Assembly: GCA_036784855.1 (NCBI GenBank)
Contig: JAZDSV010000002.1
Location: forward strand, 163,501 to 227,500
Length of the DNA: 64,000 nt
Reading direction: 5' to 3'
Origin: Aphelidium insulamus
Lineage: Eukaryota; Aphelidiomycota; Aphelidea; Aphelidiaceae
Shown: piece after piece, positions 34,601 through 44,626 of the stretch
How positions within the stretch are numbered: position 1 is the stretch's first letter
How the letters are laid out: the number at the start of each line of letters is the position of its first letter
The notes under the pieces: generated by a model
The model's input: only the letters and a program-made list of their open reading frames with translations
Databases searched by the model: none
Told to the model about the DNA's origin: nothing
Translations under genes and position numbers: made by a program

Positions 34601-37600
34601 ATCCGAGACGGGCAAGTCTCAAATACACTCGGAGATGAATCGCATCCAGCAAGAGATTGCACACCTGCGTGCCGAGAAGGAACTGTTTCGCACGGCGGAG
34701 GCGCGCCACGCCGAGGACCGCGAAATGATGCTGCAGGAGCGGAACCGGCTGAACGAGCTGATTGCCAGCCTGCAATCTATGCACGCCGAACTGGAGCACA
34801 AGGAGGCCACGGAGAAGCGCCTGCTGACTGACGAGAAGCAAAAGGTGGAGGAAGAGTTGGCGCGTGCACGCTCACAACTGTCCGAGCTGTCCCTAGAATT
34901 GAAGGCAATGACGGCGCGTCGCGATGCCGCCATACGCGACTGGCAACTCAAGTACGACAACAAGTGCGCAGAGTTTACACAAACGCGTGAAGCCTTGGTG
35001 GCACTGGAAGCCCAATCGGCTGCCGCTGAGGAGCGATTGAATGAGCTGCGACAGCAACTGAAAAACCGCGAGGATGAATTGCGCTTGCTGCGCGCTACCC
35101 CGCGTGATGTTGCCGCTGTTTCCACCGATGGACAAGCGGCTGTAAATACCGGTGAATTTGAACAACAAATTGCCCGCCTTAAGCAAGATGTGGCCGAGAC
35201 AAAGTTGGAGGCCGAGAGGCAGCGCGCGCACGCGGAAACCTATCAGGAGATCAGCAAGAGCGCCGAGGACAAGCTGGCCCAGAATAATGAAACATTTGCC
35301 GCCTATCAAGAGGCCATGGAGCAAAAGATGACGGAGCTGGAGGCCGCCAATGCCAATCTCACGCAGCGCATGGAGCAGCTCAGCGCCGATTCTGCCAGCG
35401 CGACCGAACAGCTTAAACAAGCCGCGGATCAGGCCGGGCAGCGCGTCATCGAGCTGGAAACACAATTGCAGAATATTCTCACTGCACATCAAACGGCTGT
35501 TGATGCCGAGTTTGCGGTAAGCTCGTGTGTGCTATGTTAATTGTTCCTTCATATAATCGATGCAGGCGAGAAGTAATATGAATGTGATGCGTCGCGACTT
35601 GGAACGGCAGTCGCGCATTGCAGACGACGCGTCGAAAAATTATGAACACGAACTAATTAAGCATGCCAAGGACGTGGAGCTTCTCACTTCGCTCAAACAG
35701 CGCGCCTTCAATTTGCGCAACGAGAACAATCAGCTGCGCTCAGAGCAAGAGCGACAGGCGGAGACACTGAAAAGTGCCACGGACTCGTGGAACAGCCAGA
35801 AGGCTCTGCTGGAGAAACAGGCAGCTCACGCCGAGGAGCGTCTGGCAGACATCACGGCACAGAACAACATCCTGCACTCGCAGCTGGAGACTCTGGGCGC
35901 CCAGATCGCCCGGCTGCAAACTCCCCTGTTGGACATTGACAATGATAATGTCGCCAGCGTGGCCATGGCCACCGACATGCGCACCATTGAGGAGCTGCGC
36001 GAAGTGATCAAGTTTCTGCGCCGCGACAAGGAAGTGCTCGAGTACGAGAAGGAGGCGCAGGGGCAGGAGATGCGCCGTCTGCAGGCCGAATACGACATCT
36101 CCACGCGGTCGTTGAACGAGGCACGCGCCCAGTTGACTGATCTGCAGCACCGGCAGCAGCACGGCCGACTTGTCAGCGCACAAGAGCACGAAGATCTGCT
36201 GGCCAAGGCCGGGCAGGTCGACATGCTGCGCGCCAACAATCAAATGATGCGCGAAGAGAACACACGTAACGTGGACCGGATTACTTACCTGGAGCGGCGC
36301 GTGCAAGACTTGTCGGCGTCGGTCACGCCGCTTCGAGGCAAGCAAGAGTTATTACAACATACATGTATCTGACATCTGACGTAATATATAGAGCAATTGC
36401 GCAAAGTACAAGCAGAGCTTGAAGTACGGCAGCAGGAAATCCGCCTGCTGGAGGAGGACAATGAGCGCTGGAAGAACCGCACACAGCAAATCCTAGCCAA
36501 ATACGATGTAAGCTCTAACAGTCCTACATAATTAATAATGTTGACATACCGTGCTTGCAGAAAATAGACCCCGTGGAGCACCGGCAGCTGGTGGAGAGTC
36601 ACGAGCAGCTGAAACAAGAGACAGCACAACGCATCGAGACATTGACGCAAACCCTGGCAGAGAAGGAGTCTCAGCTGGCAGCGAGCGCCGAGCAGGTGTC
36701 CACTCTTCGACAATCTCTAGATGACGTGGCCGCTCGGGAACTCACCCTCAAAGTACTAAAGCCAGACCTAGAAAAAGCGAAACAGGAGCTGAACGAGGCG
36801 TCCACACAGAACACAGCGCTCCAGCAGCAGAGGGACGAGTTGCAGACAAAGCTTACTGCAGTCAATGAGCACGTGGTCAAAGTGAACAAGGTCAACATAT
36901 TGTGGAAGACACGCGCGCTGCGTGCCGAAGAGTCCCTGCAGTCGTCGCACACCGCCGGTGAACTGGACAGCCTGAAAGCGTCTGTGGTCGAGTTGCAGAA
37001 ACAGTTGGCATCGGCCCGCGAACAGCAGCAGTCCGAGATTACGGCCCTGTCGGAGAAGCACGCCGCTGAACTATCTGCCGCACAGCGGTCGCTGGAGTCT
37101 CGCTACAAACTAAAGGAGAACATGGAGCAGAAAAAGTTGAGGCGCGCCGAAGAACGCTGCCGACAGTTGGAGGAGGAGATTGTCGCGCTGAAACAAGAAC
37201 TTGCCTCCGCGCAAGCATCCACGGAACTCAGCGCCACCGTCAGCACACCAACTTTACCTGCCGGCACCACTCCAGCAGCTATAGGCAACAAACGGCGCCA
37301 TGAAGACGTTGCCACTCCGCCGCCGCCGCCGTCACAGCCGCCACCTCAACCATCGGCGCCCGCTATATCGCCCAAGCCTACCGCAGCCAGCATCTGGGCG
37401 CCATTCGAGTCGAGCGTTGTGGCGCCGCTGGCTGCACTGGCACCGTCTGCAGCTGCGACACCATCAGCAGCAGAAGCAACCGACCAGACAAACAAACGAG
37501 TGCGCATCCAGGAAGCACAAGTTCCCGTCAATGACCAAAGCCACGACGAGATGGAGGAAGGCGAATTCCCTACCGAGCCTGAACCAACCGCTGCCGAAAC

Positions 37601-38858
37601 GGAAGTAGCAGATGGCGGCGCAATGGACCATGATGGCCAGCAAGCAGAGGAGGATGAGCAGAAGCACACGGAAGCCGAGGAGTCTGCCGCCGAGATGGAC
37701 ACAGAAGAAGCCGAGGACGGTGAAGACGGAGAGTACGTGGACTCTACCGCCAATGCTTCCAGTGTCGAGAACGACGAGGAGGAAGAGGAAGAAGAGGAGG
37801 AGGATGAAGAGACACATCCAGAGTCTGGCGGCGAGGAGGAAGCCGGAGAAGAGGGCGAAGTGGATGCTGGTACCACCGCCGGCGACGAGTACAACGTGGA
37901 GGATGGTGAATCGTTCGCCGAAGAGTTTCTCAGCGGTGTCATGGCAGAGATGTCGGCAGAGACATCTGCGCCTCAGCAACAGACCGACACCTACACCGCG
38001 GCGACACAGGATGCACTTCGCTCAGCCGACACACCCACGCCAACCATCGAGGAGCCTGCCGAAGAGACTGCAGACAATGAAGAGGAGGAAGGCCAAATCA
38101 GCGCGGATGAAGGCGCGGCGACCGGCACTGAAGCAGCCGCCGAGGAGACCATCGTGTTGCCGTCCTCGTTGATTTCAGTGCCAGGCGGCGCAACTGTCGC
38201 CGAGACTCCAGCTGTGGCGGAGGAAGCCGAGGAGGGCGAGATGCCAAACTCTAGCGCCAACTCGCCCACAACACCGCTGCCGACCACGACGACCGTCATT
38301 AAGCCGGAAATATCGACGATGAAGCCCGCTGTGACGCGCAGAACAACGGCAATGATGTTGAAGAGCAAGAAGGCGGCCACCTCGGTAACCTCCACTCCCA
38401 AAACCAATGTTACTGCGAATGCTGCCGCCACTCGCACCGCTCCGCCATCACTGAGGTCCATCCGCGTTCCTCCAGCGCCACCCGCTCCACCGGCAACAAC
38501 TGCACCGAGCACCGCCACCACACAACCCATCATTGTCACCAAGACTGGGTTTGCCATTCCAAAGATTGTGTACGATCAACCGGCACCCACCGCCGCAACG
38601 CCCACTCCCGCCAAGGCAGCTGCAGAGGCTGGCACAGTTTTGCAAGCGGCATCCACTCCATCAAACGCCGCCGCCACATCTGCTGCTACTGCCAACACAG
38701 CCACGGGATCCAAGGCAAAGACGCGCATCAAAGTCGGGGGCGGCAAAGATCTGGGCGGTGTTGCACGCAGCGCTCTAGAAGGTCTGACCCACGCTGCCAC
38801 ACGCGGACGTGGGCGAGGCCGTGGCGGCAAGACGCGACTGCCCAAATCATCTCAGTGA
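31649..38858 (+). CDS. TPR: Nuclear basket protein TPR/Mlp (two frame breaks)
   Basis: Very long coiled-coil protein forming filaments of the nuclear-pore basket. Exons: 31649-32168, 32281-32385, 32441-34426, 34483-35516, 35566-36337, 36392-36507, 36561-38858; the intron after 36337 is GC-AG. After an Ala-rich start the protein is almost continuous heptad coiled coil. The TPR signature region is present: VSEREMYRKMVQSTP, and IEELREVIKFLRRDKEVLEY followed by RRLQAEYDISTRSLNEARAQ. The C-terminus after the coil is a long acidic stretch (EEEEEEEEDEE) then Pro/Ala/Thr-rich with a basic end (RGRGRGRGGKTRLPK), as in metazoan and fungal homologues. Frame is lost by one base near 32969 and again near 34270, while coiled-coil coding resumes directly after each. 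These are probably assembly indels, since the rest is intact. Confidence 0.88.
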
Positions 38859-39156
38859 TACATACAGCAACTTTAACATGGTGGAATTACACCTTTGCAC
38901 TGTACACTGTACACAAATGTCTCTGTGTGGACTGTTGTAAATAATAGTCACAACAGGCAGACAGACTGTGTAGGCAAAATACAGAACGCGCTTGTGAATC
39001 ACAGTTGCCATCTCCATGTATTATCACTGCTGTCCAACCACCGCCAACTACTTGCATATGTATTCATATATGTACACTGCATTATGTATGTATGCGCTAG
39101 TATACAATATCATGTACGATATACACTATTCAGTAGTACTTGATATGTGCGCCAGT
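38859..39156. other. Convergent 3' region of TPR and HSBP1
   Basis: About 300 bp with both transcripts' 3' ends; no other feature seen. Confidence 0.5.
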
Positions 39157-39632
39157 TTATTCATTAGTCGTGGATGTGCCGAGAGCGGAGGAGGACTCGT
39201 CGGCTGCGGCTGGCATGGACTGCGAGGACGCCAGTGCGGCACTGGCCTCGGCGGCAATCATAGAGTTGGCGGTGGCGGCATCCTCCTCGTCGTCGCCGCT
39301 CTGCTGCATTAGCTCCATTATGGAGGACTCTAGCTCGTCCATCCGGGACGCCATCTCCTCCATCTTGCCGAGGATCTGCCCCGACATCTGGTCAAAGCGG
39401 CTTTGCTACAGTGATGGTTATTACACGTCAGTGTGGGTGGGTGCCTGGATGGCGCGAGCACAGCGCGTACCAGTTGGTCTAGCACATTGTCCACAAACTG
39501 TGTGAGCTCGGCGGGGTTGGCGGCAAATTTAACAGCGTCCGCCTCAGTGGGCTGCTTGTCCATGGCGGCTGGTGCACCTGCCACCGGCTGTGTCTGCGGC
39601 TGTGCAATTTCTGCGCTTTCGTCGGCGGCCAT
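39157..39632 (-). CDS. HSBP1: Heat shock factor-binding protein 1-like
   Basis: Two exons (39471-39632, 39157-39405) across a 65-nt GT-AG intron give 136 residues. The conserved coiled-coil core is assembled by the splice: PAELTQFVDNVLDQLQSRFD then QMSGQILGKMEEMASRMDEL ending ESSIMELMQQSG. This matches the family pattern (FVQxLLxQMQxRFxxMSxxIxxKIDEMxxRIDxLE), a small coiled-coil protein that binds HSF1 trimers. The N-terminal 30 residues and the Ala/Ser-rich C-tail are lineage-specific. Start ATG lies about 130 bp from the 3' end of the Fanzor frame on the same strand. Confidence 0.9.
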
Positions 39633-39639
39633 ATTTTCG

Positions 39640-39790
39640 CACTTGTGCAGATCAAGGAGAATTATAGTGGCTTGGCTAAATACTAGAAATTGATCTAGCA
39701 TTGTGGTGGGACCGGTTTTACCCGGGACTGTCCGGCATAACCGAAGTTGAGACCCCTTGCGAGCTACGCTCGTTGCAGATGGCGTGGTCG
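39640..39790 (-). ncRNA. Candidate Fanzor guide-RNA (omega/fRNA) scaffold
   Basis: For TnpB/Fanzor loci the guide RNA overlaps the 3' end of the nuclease ORF and runs to the element end. Here the minus strand just after the stop reads gcaaggggtctcaacttcgg ttatgccggacagtcccggg taaaaccggtccc, a GC-rich, hairpin-capable segment. Short stems: ccgg-gtaaaa-ccgg, ttcgg/ccgga, and ctag...ctag further on. It is compressed between the Fanzor stop (39764) and HSBP1 start (39632), so it also overlaps the HSBP1 promoter. No covariance test was possible. Confidence 0.4.
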
Positions 39791-41792
39791 TTCTCGACCA
39801 TGTATCGCACTCTCTGCTGCCATCCAAATATTTGACGCCGCGTTGCAATCTCGATTCCACAGGCGTCTACAGGTTGTACACCTGAGCCGACTGCGATCTT
39901 TGACTGTAGCTATCCAATTTGGATTCGGGTTGGCCTTTCGCCGAAACGGTTTGCACTCAGTCGCTACTCCGACCGAGCCACAGTGACTGCAGTATTTGCT
40001 GGTTCTGAACTCATTCACCAAGTACACCTCATATCCAGCCCTGCGCAGCGTTTTTCGAAAACCTTTGCCTTTGACTGGTTCCTTGAAGGGTCGATGCTGC
40101 CGCTGCGCCCAATCTCCAATTGCCACAATGGCTTCATCTGGGCCGCCATATTTCTGTCGAAATATCTTGAGCATCTTGGCCTCGGTTTTTTGGCGCAGTA
40201 TATAGCTACCGAGCTTCAGCTTTCGAAACATGTACTCCCTGTAAACTGGTAATAGTTGTAAGTTGCACCTGTTTTTGGCCACGCAAAATTCGCGAAATCG
40301 ATCCACATTTAGCGATTTTGAATTGAACGCGCTTAGTTCGTTCTCCCACTCTCGCACATACTTGTCTCCGGCCATACGTGACGTTTTGTTGCGGCGAATT
40401 TGCCTGTACTCGGAGAATCGCGTTTCTTTTCTACGCTGCTGCTGCGTGCAGCGAAACTTGTCTTGATACTTTTCTAAAACTGTTAATAGATGTATCATAT
40501 TAAGCATCATGCATGCCTGTTCCATCCACGCAGTAAAGCAAATTCCCCATGTTTGGATCAATGGCCACGATGGTTTTACGCATCAAGTTGTCATAGTTTG
40601 GTAGTTCGTCAATGTATAGATCGTTATTCTGAGCTGCAACTTGTATTTGATCTCCTTGCACCATGACCTCTTTTTTCAGTAAAATGCTGCAGCTGACACC
40701 GTCGGTTTGAATTTGGTAATCAAAATGAAACTGGTCCTCATTGTCATTTCGAAGCCGGAATGCTTTTTTGTCAAGTTTGAAAAAGAGACGCCACACTCGG
40801 TTCTTGTTCACAGCATTTAGCGGTTTAAAGTCGACCTGCCTGTCGTCGATGTGGGGGAAACAAATGTCCATCAATGCTTTGGTGTCAAGTCGTATATGCT
40901 TTGGGATAATGTTGTTGCGCAACGGAAATACATTGAGTAGCTTCTCACCACGTGCCTCCACCAAACGCATCATGTATATCATTGGTCGCAAGTAGTCCTG
41001 CGGTGAGATTTGAGAATCGTATGCCGCATTGATGTTCAATTCACGCTGCGGTAGGACATGAAGTCGCTGAGCTTGAATCCATTCGTGATGCTCTGGCTCG
41101 GCAGTAAGATCACCATGACTAAGTAGGTCGGTCTTTACGCGCTTCAGCGAGTCACAAAAGTGAGACTTTGCCGCTCTCCGTCGCTCGACATTTTGATCCT
41201 CCTTGAACGCAAGTAGCCGTTCTCGCATGTTCATTGAAATGTTCACAAAGCGCTGCACATAGTCCACAAAGTGCAGCTTAATATTGTTCTCGTACATTGT
41301 TATGATCTCGGTGGTTAGAAACTCGATGACGTTTGAAAGCCCAGTGTAGTTGTCTCGATGGACCTCCATGTCGCGCAAAAACATTTCCACGCGGGGCTGA
41401 ATTTGCTCTTGCAGCTCGGCCATTTCGGGCCCAAAGTGATGGCCATTTCGCGGCGGTAAAGCCAGCAATTTAATCGCCAGCTTGACAAAATTTCGAGATA
41501 TACGTGGAAGCGGGTTTCCGGCATCGTATTCCCGGAGCACATAATCTTTGATAAATTGGTACGTCAATATCATAATGCTATGGCTTCGATAGACTGCCGA
41601 CTTGATATCAGTCAAAGTCTGATCTGCAGTTGAACCGTTTGATCCCGCCTTAAGAATTCCCTTGAGGCCAGTTTTGATCGTCTGATAAGTCACCATTCGA
41701 TGCACACTATGTGGCTGTTCATCAAGGATCGTACGTTTTGCAGCGTCATGCCTTGTAGGGGCTCCAGCTGCACGCTTTGAAGCGCGTTTCAT
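39764..41792 (-). CDS. Fanzor: eukaryotic TnpB-like RNA-guided nuclease (one frame break)
   Basis: Two minus-strand frames, 40500-41792 (MKRASKRAAGAPTRHDAAKR...) and a second ending at 39764, form one protein of about 675 residues split by a one-base shift near 40500-40520. The N-terminal part is basic (nuclear localisation likely). RuvC-I is AIDPNMGNLLYCVDGTG. Next come FRCTQQQRRKETRFSEYRQI, AIVAIGDW and GKGFRKTLRRAGYEVYLVNEF, then RTSKYCSHCG, RLRCTTCRRLWNRDCNAASN. This is the TnpB/Fanzor order of RuvC core, four-Cys zinc finger and final RuvC Asp. Catalytic residues: D of AIDPN, E of VNEFRTS (the relocated glutamate typical of Fanzors) and D of WNRDCN. The canonical second-motif Glu is absent (AIGDW). 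No transposase, TIR or TSD is visible. If the shift is real the protein is inactive. Confidence 0.9.
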
Positions 41793-42764
41793 CTGTACAC
41801 CGTGAGAAGCTTTGTGATAGCATTTCTTATATACGCATACGTTGATATTTGTCGGTAACTCTTGTGAATGACAGTTGTATTCACAATATGTAGTTATTGG
41901 CTATATTATTAGTACTTGTGAACAACAAATATGTGACGCAAAAACGCATTAATGCTTTAACACACCTAAATCGGCGCCAATTTGTTTGCGTTAATACTCA
42001 GCTGCCTTGACGTTTGCCGAGACAGTAGAGCTTTGCTAATCGGTTAGGATGTATATAGAAACATTTGGCTACCATACTGGTGTGTGTGTGTGTGTTGTAA
42101 GCGTCTTGTAAGTGTCGTTTGTGTGTTCGGCGTGCTCGGGAATGTACAAAATTGGGAGCGCACAAAGGAAAATAAGAGATTTGCGCGCGCTTTTATGGGC
42201 GCAGCGACGTACAAATTTCAATATATCAACTGACTAATCGCATTAAAGCAATATATTAAAACATTCATCGACATTGCAGTCAGCTAATCGCGTTGTCTGC
42301 AGCAGCAATTTTAATCAAATTGAAGACGCTCCACCACCACCTGGTTTTGCAGGCCAATCAGGAGGCGTGGTTTAATATAGGAATTTGCGCTCCGCACTCT
42401 TAAGCAGTTTTCGCGCAGATTACTCAAATTGTGCGTGTTGCAATCGTGCGCCACGCACCACGCTTTTATATTTGCGCCTAACAGGCTGTGGCGCAGTCGG
42501 TCAAGGTCGTACGTGAATGGCGCAGCAAATGCGGCGGCGCCAACTATATAGTTGCGGTGAATTCAGATGTAATAAGATTCCAGCATACCAAAAGCATTTT
42601 GTGCCGTTTAAGAGTTTAGTAATTTAGTTGTTGTGTTGTAGAGTTTAGAATATGTGCGCGCACAGTTGTGGAACACAGTTTTTGTTGTGGAAGCATTGAT
42701 TTACTATGAAGCAGTGCTGTGTATCGTAAGTGCGTGCGTGAACTCATCCGAAAGCGTTAGCAGA
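41793..42764. other. Intergenic region upstream of Fanzor
   Basis: About 970 bp, AT-rich, with a GT run (42082-42093) and no supported ORF. Expected to contain the Fanzor promoter and the other end of its element, which I could not delimit. Confidence 0.45.
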
Positions 42765-44277
42765 TCACTTCTTTTGACGGGGCGTGGCTACCTTACGCCT
42801 TTTGCTTGAACCCGCGGCGGCAAGCGCCAGTTTGCGCTTGGCAACAGGGACGGGTGTTACTATTTCCGAAATGGGCATACAGGTGTGTCAACTCCACCGT
42901 CAGCCGAGGAGGAGCTACCGCTGGCTTCAGCCATGGACATTACATGACTTGGGCCAGCAGTCCTAGAATTGCGTGTTGGTGTTCTTCCTTTGCTCGCAGC
43001 AGCACCACGCGCTGATTGTTTTGGCGCTGCATTTTTGTGAAAGTTTCGAAGCGCATCCGAGACATTCGGGTCCCCAGAGAGCGTGCTGCCATCAAAGTCA
43101 CGTGCCGGAATCTTGCTCTTCTCGGCCGCGGTGCGTGGATAGTCGACAATTTCAACAAAGTCACGTGACGACATCTTGCCCTTCTCGGCAGCGGTGCGCG
43201 CACGCTGGGAATGCTGAGTGCTGGAGCCGGCACCAATGTCCACGCCGCCACTGTTGTCAGCATCATCGGCATCGTCAATCAGCGTAATTACCGTCTTACG
43301 CGTAGCTGTAGCAGTGCGTGCCGCCTCTGCAGCAACTTCTTCGTCATGAGCATCGATCTGCTCGAGCAAGTCCGCCAAAATTTTGTCATTGTTTGCCGAC
43401 GAACCCAATGGCGGTTCGGTGGAGGATTCCGCAGTGGTTGCTTCGGCCTTTACACCAGGAGTTCCCATTGCATCAGCTTTTGCCGCAGTACCACGGCGCG
43501 TAGCTGGTGGAAGCGGCGACGATGTAATCGTTGCACGAGACGAACCTGCCGGGGCCAGCAATTCAGACGGGTCAGAGTAGCGTGGCGCAGGTTGCGTAGG
43601 TCGGCGGAAGTTCCACAGCGAGCTGGCAGCGGGCGACGTAACACCGGGCGTAGCGGCGGCAATCACATTGCGTCCTCCAGTGACAGATGCAAACGTGAAG
43701 TCGGTTGGATCGAGGCAGATCGTTGTCACCGTGTTGTCCGCAACAACAACATCACTCAGGCAGCCTGCACAGCAGATTAGTTATTACACAGTGTACACAC
43801 TGGGCACGTACCGCTGAAGAACAACGCAGAGCGGCGATGCATCTTCCCCACCATGTTGCCATACTGAGTGACATTGTAGGCGCACTCGAACTGACGGTAT
43901 CCAGTCAGTGACTGCGAGATACATCAAAGCATATCGTACCGTGACAGTGGCACTAATGCTGTTGGCGTACAGAGGCGTTTCGATATGGATTGCCGTGTTG
44001 CTTGGGCCGTTGTACGCGCCCACACCACAGATACGCGGCGAAAACGGCGCTGCAGTTTTGTTTGTCAGTATGAATGCATGTATACGCGTGTATGCGTGTG
44101 TGTAAACGTACGCTGATCGCCATGCAGCGGGAGCAAACGGCTTGCCTCCACCAGCATGAAAATCGGCTGAGAGAACGCGTGGTGACGCGACCTTCAAGCA
44201 TGTAGGTGCACGTCGGCATGGGTTCAACCACCTCGCGATCCACGTCCGTCCACGACACCATCATGATGTCCACGGCT
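42765..44277 (-). CDS. Nuclear protein with bipartite NLS, unknown
   Basis: Minus-strand exons: MMVSWTDVDREVVEPMPTCT..YMLE; ADFHAGGGKPFAPAAWRS; PFSPRICGVGAYNGPSNTAI..SISATVT; LTGYRQFECAYNVTQYGNMV..GKMHRRSALFFSG; then a long exon CLSDVVVADNTVTTICLDPT..., a Ser/Ala/Thr-rich acidic linker (TVITLIDDADDADNSGG). A last 38-nt intron (GTGGAG...AATAG, about 42842-42879) leads to VTPVPVAKRKLALAAAGSSK RRKVATPRQKK, TGA. KRK-x9/10-KRRK is a textbook bipartite NLS. An upstream coding-looking exon (SALCNPDDSDARGSRWIRSN, about 44420-44335) may belong to it, but I found no start codon there. Folded N-terminal part unrecognised; sits between the Fanzor and MSH4. Confidence 0.55.
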
Positions 44278-44626
44278 GCATCAGGAGACACTGTCAGTCA
44301 CTGTTACACGGCACTGTCACAGCAATCACGTTGTGCTTACGGTGCGTGGTGCCGGCGAAAATCGTGGCATTGCTGCGGATCCAGCGCGAACCACGCGCGT
44401 CCGAGTCGTCCGGGTTGCAGAGTGCTGAAATGTGCTCAAGGAAGACTGCGGGCGCTGCGACGCGCGGCTTTTATGCTGCGGCAGAAGTTTGTGTCACGTA
44501 ATTTCAGGCAGGAGCGAGGATTGGTCGTCAAGGTGGAGAGGGCCAATCGGGGCAGAAAGTGCACATTTTTGTAAATTAGTTGTCGGGCGCTTTTATGATA
44601 TGATATGATGTGGCTTGATTATGCTT

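Noticed and set aside
37346-37979. Long minus-strand ORFs opposite the TPR C-terminus
   Set aside because: Complement of the acidic, low-complexity GAG/GAA-rich coding region; shadow frames.
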